Shown: one piece after another, positions 31,640 to 39,052 of the stretch
Layout of the letters: each line of letters opens with the position of its first letter
Numbering within the stretch: the stretch's first letter is position 1
Virus record (IMG/VR): IMGVR_UViG_3300006028_000011
Location: 18,239-82,238 of that record
From: a virus
DNA length: 64,000 nt
Direction: 5' to 3' (one strand)
Notes under the pieces: generated by a model
The model's database searches: none
What the model was told of the DNA's origin: nothing
The model's input: the letters and a program-made list of their open reading frames with translations, nothing else
Translations under genes and position numbers: made by a program

Positions 31640-32499
31640 GCCGCCGCCTGCGTGCTGGCACGCTGCGCACGGGCCCGCGTTTCGTTCGCGAGCTGCTTGC
31701 GGGCGGCCGTGAGGGCACGCTTCGCGGCGTGCTCCTGGAGGCCGGTCGCCGCGGCCACCCGGCGCCAGTTGCCGCGGGCCCGTGCGATTCGCAGCACGCG
31801 GGGATCGACGCGGCGATCCGGGCCCCGCGGCGGCCGCGAATCGTCCTCCGCATCGCCGTCGTCATCGTCCTGCGAAGCGGCTGGCTCGTCCGGGGACGAG
31901 TCATCGTCCTCCAAGAGCCCGCGGTCGACGGCGTTCGATCGCCTCGTGCGAACGAGCAGGTACCAGCAGGCCAGGGCGATCACTGGCGGCCACGCGTGCA
32001 TGCCAACCGAGATCGCATCGCCCGCGTTGGCCAGGACGTTGCCGAGGACCATGATCGCGGCCGCCACTGCGCTGATCACGCCTGCGAGCCAGGCCGACTT
32101 CCCACGGTGCGCCTGGTCGAGCGCGATGATCCCGGTCGCGAGCGAGGCGAGGTCCACGGTCGTGGGCCACGCGATCGACTCCCAGTTCTCAGGACCGCCG
32201 AAGTTGTGCCTGCTCGCGAGGTCGTACAGGCTCGCGTATGAAATCGCGTACGCGAGCACCGAGATGGCGTACGCCACCAGCTCGGCGGTTCGAGAGAGGG
32301 AGGAGGGAGCCGTGCGCATTCGCGCGTATGCCCGGCGCGCCGCGAGCTGGATCGCCTTCCTGCGACTCCACCACCCTGGCCGACGCCGACGAGCCGGGGG
32401 CGTCTCGCTCCCCATGTTCGCGGGTGGCTTCGCGGGGTCGTTCGCGTTCGCTTCGTTCGCGGTTCGCTCCACCCTTCGCAGCGGGTTCGCAAGTCGCAT
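31636..32499 (-). CDS. DUF2637 (SpdB-like) membrane protein, 287 aa
   Basis: A basic N-terminus (about 1-65), then membrane helices around residues 70-90, 112-128, 138-157 and 168-182, with AWPTTVDLASLATGIIALDQAHRG (in part) as the polar segment between them. This matches DUF2637, a family found in Streptomyces integrative elements as spread (Spd) proteins. The C-terminal tail is acidic then basic with an HTH-like stretch (RVAAATGLQEHAAKRALTAA). It follows a divergent promoter and likely starts the membrane operon. Confidence 0.65.
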   Translation of the reverse strand: MRLANPLRRVERTANEANANDPAKPPANMGSETPPARRRRPGWWSRRKAIQLAARRAYARMRTAPSSLSRTAELVAYAISVLAYAISYASLYDLASRHNFGGPENWESIAWPTTVDLASLATGIIALDQAHRGKSAWLAGVISAVAAAIMVLGNVLANAGDAISVGMHAWPPVIALACWYLLVRTRRSNAVDRGLLEDDDSSPDEPAASQDDDDGDAEDDSRPPRGPDRRVDPRVLRIARARGNWRRVAAATGLQEHAAKRALTAARKQLANETRARAQRASTQAAA

Positions 32500-32514
32500 G
32501 GCCGCCACCATACA

Positions 32515-32547
32515 GCAAAGTCCGGCGTAATGCTGGCAAAGTCCGGC
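32515..32547. promoter_or_regulatory. Tandem operator repeats (21-bp period)
   Basis: GCAAAGTCCGGC occurs at 32515-32526 and 32536-32547, 21 bp apart (two helical turns), between the divergent DUF2637 and XRE genes. The similarity extends into GTAATG/ATGATG. Likely operators for the adjacent XRE protein. Confidence 0.55.
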
Positions 32548-32589
32548 ATGATGGGCTAGGGTTAGGGCATCGAACGCTACGATGCCGAC

Positions 32590-32832
32590 GTGACCGCCGA
32601 GATCGCGCCATACCTCGCCGAGGCGCTCCGTCGCGAGCAGGGCGCGAAGGACTGGACGACCATCGAGTTGGCCGCCCGCGCCAACATCCACCGCAGCCAC
32701 CTCGCCGAGATCCTGGTGGGGCGTCGGTCGCCGAACGTCGAGACCTTGGAGCGGCTGTGCAGGGCGCTCGGTCAGCCGATCTCCCGCTTGTTCCTGCAGG
32801 CTGAGCGACTGCGAGCAGAGAGGGGAGGGTGA
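32590..32832 (+). CDS. XRE-family HTH regulator, 80 aa
   Basis: Residues 22-72 hold a canonical XRE helix-turn-helix: TTIELAARANIHRSHLAEIL, SPNVETLERLCRALG. GTG start (the earlier ATG at 32581 meets a stop after three codons). It is the only plus-strand gene here, divergent from DUF2637 and convergent with cas4. Confidence 0.75.
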   Translation: MTAEIAPYLAEALRREQGAKDWTTIELAARANIHRSHLAEILVGRRSPNVETLERLCRALGQPISRLFLQAERLRAERGG

Positions 32833-32904
32833 TCAGGGCGGCGAGGTGTCGTGCCCCAATGCGGGCATCAGCCTCGCCGCCCGTCCCTCCCGCGCATCAT
32901 GAGC

Positions 32905-32964
32905 CGAAACGCCCCGGGGCGATGAACCTCCGGGCCCGGAGGCGCCTCTACAGGGGGCGCCTCC
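32905..32964. terminator. Convergent terminator between XRE and cas4
   Basis: A perfect hairpin GGAGGCGCC (32938-32946) / GGCGCCTCC (32956-32964) with a 9-nt loop lies 8 nt from the cas4 stop. The preceding GAAACGCCCCGGGGCGAT includes a 12-bp palindrome. This matches the style of the plus-strand terminators at 43.0 and 44.1 kb. Confidence 0.55.
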
Positions 32965-32971
32965 ATCCCGG

Positions 32972-33550
32972 TCAGACGCAGACCTTCCGGTAGACGCAGT
33001 CGAGGCACTTCGTCGCCGGCGCCCGCCCCGGCATGTCCTCCGTGCCGACCACGGCCTGCATGTCGGCCACGAGGTTCCGCACGATCCGCTTGTCGGCCTC
33101 CCTGATCGCCACCTCGCGGACGACGTCGCCGCCCAGATAGTGCAGGTAGCCGCGGTTAACCAACCGGCCGTGCCGCTCCTCGAGGAGCAGGGCGTAGGCC
33201 GCGAGCTGCACCAGCTGCTCGGGCCACGGGCGCGCGGGCGGCTCGCCCATCTTCACCTCGTACACCGCGAGGTCCCCATCCGCGGCGACCAGGGCGTCGA
33301 CCTTGCCGCGGAGCCGGAGCCGCTCCGACGACAGCTCAGCGGACATCAACTTCGAGCGGGCCCGCACGCTGGCGCCCTCCCGCCATCGGTTCTGCTCCCT
33401 GGCCGCCCAGCGGTCGTGCTGCTCGCGGCCGTGCTCGGTCTTCACCGTCCCGCGCTGCTTCATGCCGAGCACGTACGCGAACCACGTGATCCGGGCGCAG
33501 TAGCGGTGGTTCATCAGGTCTCCGACCGACAGGTAGCCGTGGCGATCCAC
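32972..33550 (-). CDS. cas4: Cas4 adaptation nuclease, 192 aa
   Basis: Four Cys for an Fe-S cluster are present: Cys18 (MNHRYCARI) and Cys182, Cys185, Cys191 (KCLDCVYRKVC). Between them are the PD-(D/E)XK core (KVDALVAADGDLAVYEVKMGE) and motif QhxxY (LVQLAAYALLLEE). Cas4 trims prespacers and helps select PAM-adjacent ends. GTG start begins on the last base of the cas2 stop. Last gene of the cas operon. Confidence 0.9.
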   Translation of the reverse strand: MDRHGYLSVGDLMNHRYCARITWFAYVLGMKQRGTVKTEHGREQHDRWAAREQNRWREGASVRARSKLMSAELSSERLRLRGKVDALVAADGDLAVYEVKMGEPPARPWPEQLVQLAAYALLLEERHGRLVNRGYLHYLGGDVVREVAIREADKRIVRNLVADMQAVVGTEDMPGRAPATKCLDCVYRKVCV

Positions 33551-33852
33551 TACAGCACCTCGAAGCGATCACGCCGATGGTCGGGGAAGTGCGCCTGGCG
33601 GCCGAGGAAGCGGGCGCCCCCGAAGCAGCCGTCGCACATCGGCAGGACGTAGACGCGGTCCGACTCGCGGGCGCGCGGGTCCCTGGCGAACAGGCCCTCG
33701 ATGCGGATCTGGAGCATCTCCCTCCGGTTCCGGGTCAGGTCACCCGCGAACGCCGAGTACTGCACGCGCTCCAGGCCGAAGTCGAGCAGGAACTCCGCGG
33801 TCCGGACGCGCAGGCCGTTGTCGCCGATGTCGTAGATCACGAGCAACCTCAT
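33550..33852 (-). CDS. cas2: Cas2, 100 aa
   Basis: The N-terminal beta strand RLLVIYDIGDNGLRVR carries the conserved Asp8. The following helix and strands (FGLERVQYSAFAGDLTR), and a late Cys pair (LPMCDGC), fit the ferredoxin-like Cas2 fold at the normal length. Cas2 is the structural centre of the Cas1-Cas2 integrase. It lies 16 nt after cas1. Confidence 0.88.
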   Translation of the reverse strand: MRLLVIYDIGDNGLRVRTAEFLLDFGLERVQYSAFAGDLTRNRREMLQIRIEGLFARDPRARESDRVYVLPMCDGCFGGARFLGRQAHFPDHRRDRFEVL

Positions 33853-33868
33853 CCGCCGACGGGGCCGG

Positions 33869-34870
33869 TCAGGCCCAGCGGTGGACGTACGGCTGGTAGG
33901 CGGCGTGGCGACCCAGCAGGAACCCGACGAGGTGACGGGCCTCGCGAACGAGGAGCTCCTGCCATCGGATCCGCTCGCCGCGGTAGACGAGCTCGTCGTT
34001 GAGGCGCTCCAGGACCTGGCCGGCCACGAGCTTGCGGCCGTCGACGCCGAGCAGCACACCGCCGTCCTCGTGCTCCTCGCCATGGTCTCGGCTGAGCTGC
34101 CGCCGGCGCACCAGGGTGAGGACGGCCCGGTCGACGATCGGCTGCCGGACGAGCTCCACGAAGTCCAGGGTCAGCGACGGCTTGCCCCAGCGGTCCGTGT
34201 GGAGGAAGCCGAGAGAGGGCTCGAAGCCGCTGAGGGCGAGAGCTCGCTCAGCCTGCGCGCACGCGATGGCGTAGCCGTACGACAGGGCCGCGTTGACGAT
34301 GTCGCGCGGCGGTCGCCGGGTGCGGCCGTTGAAGCCGATCCCGTGCGGCAGGAGCGCCTTCAGGCCGTCCATGTACGAGCGACCGATCCGCCCCTCCAGC
34401 GCGAACAGCGCGGGCCTCGCGGAATGCAGCGTCGATCCGAAGTCGCGCGATTCATCGAGCAGCCCGGAGATCGTCCTCCGCTGCTCGGCGGTGGCGGCGG
34501 CGTCGAGCACGCGGAGGAGGTGCTGCTGGTTCCGACACTTGGCCGCGACCAGCGCGCTGGCGATCGCCACTCCGCGGTTGTCAGTGGCGGCGTCGAGCTG
34601 GGCGCGCTTGACGAGCGCGGCGCCCGACAGGGAAGAGGGGACGAAGCGGCCGACGAAGTCCCCCTTCCAGTCGACGAGCGCGATGTCGGTGCCCGTCTCG
34701 GCCGCCAGCGCCAACGCGTCGGTGCTGATCATCTGCTGCGAACCGAGCACGATCTGACGGACATCGTCGGCCGCCCACTCGCGATCCTCTTCGCCTACCT
34801 TGACCCTGAATCGCTGGCGATGGCGGCGCACAGCTATCCCGCGTGCATCCAGAACGATGTCCATTCTCAC
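33869..34870 (-). CDS. cas1: Cas1 CRISPR integrase, 333 aa
   Basis: The catalytic triad is intact: Glu159 (ALEGRIGRSYMDGL), His224 (SLGFLHTDRWGKPS) and Asp236 (LTLDFVELVRQPIVD). The N-terminal beta domain (1-90) and helical C-terminal domain are complete. It catalyses spacer integration with Cas2. Its gene starts 88 bp from the leader-distal end of the array, and the order is cas1-cas2-cas4 on the same strand as the effector. Confidence 0.93.
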   Translation of the reverse strand: MRMDIVLDARGIAVRRHRQRFRVKVGEEDREWAADDVRQIVLGSQQMISTDALALAAETGTDIALVDWKGDFVGRFVPSSLSGAALVKRAQLDAATDNRGVAIASALVAAKCRNQQHLLRVLDAAATAEQRRTISGLLDESRDFGSTLHSARPALFALEGRIGRSYMDGLKALLPHGIGFNGRTRRPPRDIVNAALSYGYAIACAQAERALALSGFEPSLGFLHTDRWGKPSLTLDFVELVRQPIVDRAVLTLVRRRQLSRDHGEEHEDGGVLLGVDGRKLVAGQVLERLNDELVYRGERIRWQELLVREARHLVGFLLGRHAAYQPYVHRWA

Positions 34871-34957
34871 TCTCCCGACAGCAAATCTGGGCGACCCACG
34901 TGGCCGCGACGACTCAGTTCAGCTCGCTACGTCGGACGAGGTCCCGACGCAGGTCTC

Positions 34958-36115
34958 GTGGCATCCACACTCGCCTACCACCGGCCGTCACCTGTGGCAG
35001 CCATGCTCGCGCTCCGACCGCTGCAACTGGCGTGGCCAGGCGAGCCGGGCATGGGTGACTTCGTGGCATCCACGCTCGCGCTCCGTCGGCCGCTGCAACT
35101 GGCACGACGGCGCAAGAGAGGATCGAGAGTTGGTGGCATCCACGCTCGCGCTCCGTCGGCCGCTGCAACAGCGCACCCGCGACTGGGAAGAGAAGTAGGC
35201 CGAGTGGCATCCACGCTCGCGCTCCGTCGGCCGCTGCAACCACTCGTCCCGGGCCGGAACGACCAGTCATTCACCGTGGCATCCACGCTCGCGCTCCGTC
35301 GGCCGCTGCAACCATGCTGTGCCGATCACTCAAGGAGGAGGTGATGCCGTGGCATCCACGCTCGCGCTCCGTCGGCCGCTGCAACACAGTCGCAGGGCGC
35401 CGTAGCTCCCACTGACCATCCCGTGGCATCCACGCTCGCGCTCCGTCGGCCGCTGCAACATATTGGGATCTTGGGAGCAGCCTTATTGCCATCGGTGGCA
35501 TCCACGCTCGCGCTCCGTCGGCCGCTGCAACCGCCTCGCCGGGAGCACGAAGCCACGGCCGATTCTCGTGGCATCCACGCTCGCGCTCCGTCGGCCGCTG
35601 CAACGCATAGAGTTCAGACAGATGCCGCCGCAATCACCGTCGTGGCATCCACGCTCGCGCTCCGTCGGCCGCTGCAACCCGCTTGCAGAAGATCATCGAC
35701 GCCGACCTCAGGTTGTGGCATCCACGCTCGCGCTCCGTCGGCCGCTGCAACTGTGCAGTACCCTCCGCAGCTTACCGCTCAGTCTACCGGTGGCATCCAC
35801 GCTCGCGCTCCGTCGGCCGCTGCAACTGACAAAGCGGCGATGATAGCCGCGATAACCGCAGGTGGCATCCACGCTCGCGCTCCGTCGGCCGCTGCAACCC
35901 GCGCGGTTGGCTGCTCGGACGCGGGGCCTCATCCGTGGCATCCACGCTCGCGCTCCGTCGGCCGCTGCAACCGCCTCGGCGCTGGTGCTCACGGTGATGA
36001 CCTCTCTGTGGCATCCACGCTCGCGCTCCGTCGGCCGCTGCAACCCGGCAGTGGCAGGCGCCATGCGAAGCCATCTTCGTGGCATCCACGCTCGCGCTCC
36101 GTCGGCCGCTGCAAC
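34958..36115 (-). CRISPR. CRISPR array, 15 identical 37-nt repeats plus 2 decayed repeats
   Basis: In crRNA (minus-strand) sense each repeat begins GTTGCAGCGGCCGAC and ends GCGTGGATGCCAC. Intact plus-strand repeat starts are 35063, 35133, 35204, 35276, 35349, 35423, 35495, 35568, 35642, 35715, 35790, 35862, 35935, 36008 and 36079. Spacers are 33-38 nt. At the cas1 end, a 34-nt degenerate copy (34994-35027) and a partial one (34958-34974) show decay, marking the leader-distal end, so transcription runs right to left. The 3' end of the repeat can fold as GUGG-AUG-CCAC. Array and all cas genes share one strand. Confidence 0.97.
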
Positions 36116-36280
36116 CGCAATCGCCAACTCGTAAGCGCCCACAGCAGGCGCTCGGCGTAGACTGAATCCGTCATAGAGCCGATGAGCCCGAGTTGCGTCG
36201 ACGTGGTCAACCTCCCCCTCGCGGTGGCAAGTGAGAGGTCGTCCGCGAGTACAGCAGACGTCGGGGCGCAGGTGTGGTAT
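36116..36280 (-). promoter_or_regulatory. CRISPR leader region
   Basis: The 165 bp between the youngest intact repeat and the effector stop are free of repeats and should hold the leader and array promoter. I see no strong -35/-10 pair. A weak match to the repeat's start occurs as GTTGCGTC on the plus strand at 36192-36199, too short to call an anti-repeat. No convincing tracrRNA can be shown here. Confidence 0.55.
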
Positions 36281-37963
36281 TCAGGCCACGGCATGGGGCA
36301 CACCCCTACCGTTAGCGCCTGACGGACCTGCCCGGCCCGGCTCCTCCAGTGGACGCTGGAGGACGTTTCGCGCCGAGTTGACCGTCCTCGGCGCGGTGTA
36401 ACCGCAGGCCGGGCAACGGTGAACGCGGAGCGATATGGGCTTTGGGACGAGCGTGCCGCACCGGGCGCATTCCTGCGTCGTGTGTGGTGCCGGCTTCCTC
36501 GCGACTCGACCACCAGCATCTGCCGCTTTGTAGTCGAGGGCGGCGAAGAACGCGCCCCAAGCTGCGTCGAGTTCCCCTCTGTTCCTCCTCCTCTGTACGT
36601 GTGCCGGAAGGTCCGGCTGTGGATCCGGGTTGTGCTCCGGAGCCACCGTCAACTGCTTGATGTCGAGCGCTTCGACGGAGATCTCCTCGAACTGGCGCAC
36701 CAGGGCCCGCGACACCTTGTGTCGGTGGTCCCCGCGGGCGCTGCGCTCGCGCTCCTTGGCGCGGGCGTACGCCTGCACCGCCTTCTTCCGGCGGTTGCTG
36801 TGGGCGTGGCCGGCCCTGGTCCGCCGGGCGACCCTGCGCTGCGTGCGCGCGACCCGCCTGGCGTGCCGCATGCCAGCATTGCTGCCCTCGATGAGCACGG
36901 CGGAGCCGGCCTCGTCAGGCACCGGCTCGGCGATGTCGTGGGCGGCCTGGAGGCGCCTGCGGATCCTCGCGCACGCCCTGTCGAGCTCTCCGAGTCGATG
37001 GAGGGACCGACGGTAGAGCTTGGTCAGCTCCTTCGGGCATCGGCGCGGCCGGGCTGGATCCAGGCCTCGCGCCCGGCAGTGCGCCAGCACCTCCGAGAGC
37101 TGCGCGGCCTCGCGTTCCAGCTCCTCCAGCCGCCGGCAGTCCGAGGGGTCGGTGGCCATCCGGCGCAGATCCGCGACGAGCGCCGCGGCCGCGCTGGTGT
37201 CAGCCGTGAAGGCCGTGCCCCAGGTGACCACGCCCATGTCCAGCCCGACTGCCGGACGGCCGCTGGCGGCTGGCTCGACGCTCGGCATCTCCATGGCGAT
37301 CGAGACGAACCAGCGCTTCCCGGACCGGCGCACGATGACGCTCTTCGGGATGGCGCCCATGGGGATGCGGCGGTGCTCGAGGATGCGCAGCTCGCCGAGC
37401 CCGGTGAGGCGGAGATCGCCGTTGTGGTACGTGCCAGCGCCGACGGTCTTGCCCCGGCCGAGCGATTCGCCGGTCTCGGGGTCGAAGCGCTCCTTCGACG
37501 GGCTGGTGAGGCCGAACGTCAGCGAGTCGTACCTGTGCTCGGAGCGCCAGCGCGGATACCCGGCCTTCTGACCCTTGGTCGCCCGCTGGAAGAACGCGGC
37601 CATGGACCGCTCGAGGCGCGCCAGGACCTCGTGCTGGACGAGAGCGGGCATGCCCGGCGGCAGGAGCTCGGCGTGCTCGCGGCGGAACTCCGTGAGCAGC
37701 TTGCCCTGGTCGTTCTTGGAGATGTGGGCGCCGCCGCCGCCGCGATAGACCCACCTGCCGGGCGGGTCGCTCTTTTTGCGGGGGGCGGCGTCGCCGTCCC
37801 AGAAGCGGAAGCCTCGGCCGTGCGCGTCATGGCGGCCCCACGCGTTCTTGCGGTGCTCGAGGGCCGCGTTGTAGAGCTGGCTCGCGAAGCGCAGCCAGCT
37901 CGTCAGGGCCTCGGCCTGCTCTGGCGTCGGGTAGGCGCGGTACTTGTACGTCCGAACCGTCAC
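36281..37963 (-). CDS. cas12f-like: TnpB/Cas12f-like type V CRISPR effector, 560 aa, RuvC-III Asp replaced
   Basis: The start is GTG at 37963: VRTYKYRAYPTPEQ is the classic TnpB/Cas12 N-terminus, and GGAGGG precedes it. Residues 1-235 form the WED/REC region. The split RuvC follows: RuvC-I VGLDMGVVTWG (Asp242), a helical bridge (270-420, with the ARRVARTQRRVARRT and DHRHKVSRAL segments of TnpB-type proteins), RuvC-II EEISVEALDIKQL (Glu431), and a zinc ribbon Cys499, 502, 517, 520 (ECARCG ... CPACG). The RuvC-III motif, normally DRDxNAA, reads PRTVNSA: Thr527 (codon ACG) stands where the catalytic Asp belongs, and Pro525 replaces the other Asp. Inference: RNA-guided DNA binding without cleavage. 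Alternatives are a Cas12n-like effector or a TnpB derivative. Confidence 0.85.
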   Translation of the reverse strand: MTVRTYKYRAYPTPEQAEALTSWLRFASQLYNAALEHRKNAWGRHDAHGRGFRFWDGDAAPRKKSDPPGRWVYRGGGGAHISKNDQGKLLTEFRREHAELLPPGMPALVQHEVLARLERSMAAFFQRATKGQKAGYPRWRSEHRYDSLTFGLTSPSKERFDPETGESLGRGKTVGAGTYHNGDLRLTGLGELRILEHRRIPMGAIPKSVIVRRSGKRWFVSIAMEMPSVEPAASGRPAVGLDMGVVTWGTAFTADTSAAAALVADLRRMATDPSDCRRLEELEREAAQLSEVLAHCRARGLDPARPRRCPKELTKLYRRSLHRLGELDRACARIRRRLQAAHDIAEPVPDEAGSAVLIEGSNAGMRHARRVARTQRRVARRTRAGHAHSNRRKKAVQAYARAKERERSARGDHRHKVSRALVRQFEEISVEALDIKQLTVAPEHNPDPQPDLPAHVQRRRNRGELDAAWGAFFAALDYKAADAGGRVARKPAPHTTQECARCGTLVPKPISLRVHRCPACGYTAPRTVNSARNVLQRPLEEPGRAGPSGANGRGVPHAVA

Positions 37964-38622
37964 CACGCCCTCCGCGCCATCACGGTCCACCCCGACGGCG
38001 CCGTGGCCGACGGCAGGAGCCCGTCCAGCGCCGCGCCGACCAGGTTGGTCGCCAGGCGGACCGGGGCCAGCGGGCGGCCGTGGAGGCGCTGGGCCAGCAC
38101 CAGGAAGAGGCACGCCCAGTCGCCTCCCTGCGGGGTGATCTCGACCTCGACGTACCCCGCCGCCCGGAGGTGGTGGGCGAACCCGTGGCTGGTGAAGCGG
38201 TGGAAGTCGTACGGCTCCTCATGCAGCGGCCACCAGAACGGCGCGGTGAGGACCAGGCGGCCGCCCGGCCGCAGCACCCGGTGCGTCTCCCTGATCAGGT
38301 CCGCCGGGTCCGGCACGTGCTCGGCCACCTGGGTGCAGAACACGATGTCGAAGCGGTCGCTGGCGACCCCGAGTTGCCCGGCGAGCATCAGCGCGTCCGG
38401 CCGGGTGTCCTCCGGGGTGGCGTCCACGCCGACGCACCGGCAGCCCGCGAAGAGGTCCCGGTACGGCCGGTTGCCACAGCCGACGTCCAGCACCAGCGGC
38501 GCCTCGACGCCCACCGCCGCCCGGGCCGCCGCCACCGTGCGCTCGATGTCCGGCCACAGGTAGCGGTAGTGGAGGTAGTCCTGCCGCCACGGCCGCAGCC
38601 GGCGCTCGGAGAGCCGGCTCAC
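37960..38622 (-). CDS. Class I SAM-dependent methyltransferase, 220 aa
   Basis: Motif I VLDVGCGNRPYRDLF (about residues 42-57), motif II VGVDATPED, and the post-motifs FDIVFCTQVAEHVPDPADL and LRPGGRLVLTAPFWWPL are those of methyltransferases of the UbiE/Methyltransf_11 kind that act on small molecules or sugars. Its stop overlaps the effector start (GTGA), so the two are translated together; the reason is unknown. Confidence 0.8.
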   Translation of the reverse strand: MSRLSERRLRPWRQDYLHYRYLWPDIERTVAAARAAVGVEAPLVLDVGCGNRPYRDLFAGCRCVGVDATPEDTRPDALMLAGQLGVASDRFDIVFCTQVAEHVPDPADLIRETHRVLRPGGRLVLTAPFWWPLHEEPYDFHRFTSHGFAHHLRAAGYVEVEITPQGGDWACLFLVLAQRLHGRPLAPVRLATNLVGAALDGLLPSATAPSGWTVMARRAW

Positions 38623-38807
38623 CGGCGCTTGCCCAGGAGCAGCCGCAGGGGCGGCATGTACAGGAGCACCGTCTCGGGCGCGATCCCGTCGGGCACCGAC
38701 ACCCTCACCACGACGTCGCCGGCGATCAGCCGGACCTCCTGCGGGGGCTCGGGTGCGCGCGGGAGCGGGCCGAGGACGCCGGCGAGGTTGCCGACCGCAC
38801 CGATCAC
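38619..38807 (-). CDS. Hypothetical protein, 62 aa
   Basis: A beta-rich sequence (VRLIAGDVVVRVSVPDGI) with a basic C-terminus (LRLLLGKRR). GTG start overlaps the upstream stop; the stop overlaps the methyltransferase start. Confidence 0.5.
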   Translation of the reverse strand: MIGAVGNLAGVLGPLPRAPEPPQEVRLIAGDVVVRVSVPDGIAPETVLLYMPPLRLLLGKRR

Positions 38808-39052
38808 GAGGGCTCCCCCTCGGGGAGCCGGGCTGACAGCGCCATCTCGATCGACGGCAGGCGGACCTGGGCGGTGGAACCGTCCGTCCGCTCCACCCAC
38901 ACGCGGTGCCCGGACCGGAACTCCCGGGCGAGCGCCCAGTGGACCCAGATGGCCTCGCGGATCGCGTCCGCCATCGTGCCCTCCAGCCAGCCGGCCACGA
39001 CGGCGAGCAGCCTGTAGGAGCCCCGGCTCAGCGCGACGTTGAACTTCACCAT
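38804..39052 (-). CDS. RHH-like hypothetical protein, 82 aa
   Basis: The N-terminus KFNVALSRGSYRLLAVVAG followed by a helix TMADAIREAIWVHWALAREF resembles a ribbon-helix-helix protein. ATG overlaps the upstream stop. Possible DNA-binding regulator. Confidence 0.45.
   Translation of the reverse strand: MVKFNVALSRGSYRLLAVVAGWLEGTMADAIREAIWVHWALAREFRSGHRVWVERTDGSTAQVRLPSIEMALSARLPEGEPS

Noticed and set aside
35423-36160. Open frames across the CRISPR array translating as repeated STLALRRPLQ-type units
   Set aside because: The repeated amino acids come only from the 37-nt DNA repeats; spacers differ in every unit and no ribosome-binding site or conserved protein is evident.
36192-36199. tracrRNA anti-repeat in the leader
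   Set aside because: Only eight bases resemble the repeat start with one or two mismatches, which is expected by chance.
37964-38113. A 50-residue upstream extension of the effector
   Set aside because: It lies inside the methyltransferase gene, is proline/arginine-rich, and the TnpB-like N-terminus begins right at the GTG behind GGAGGG.
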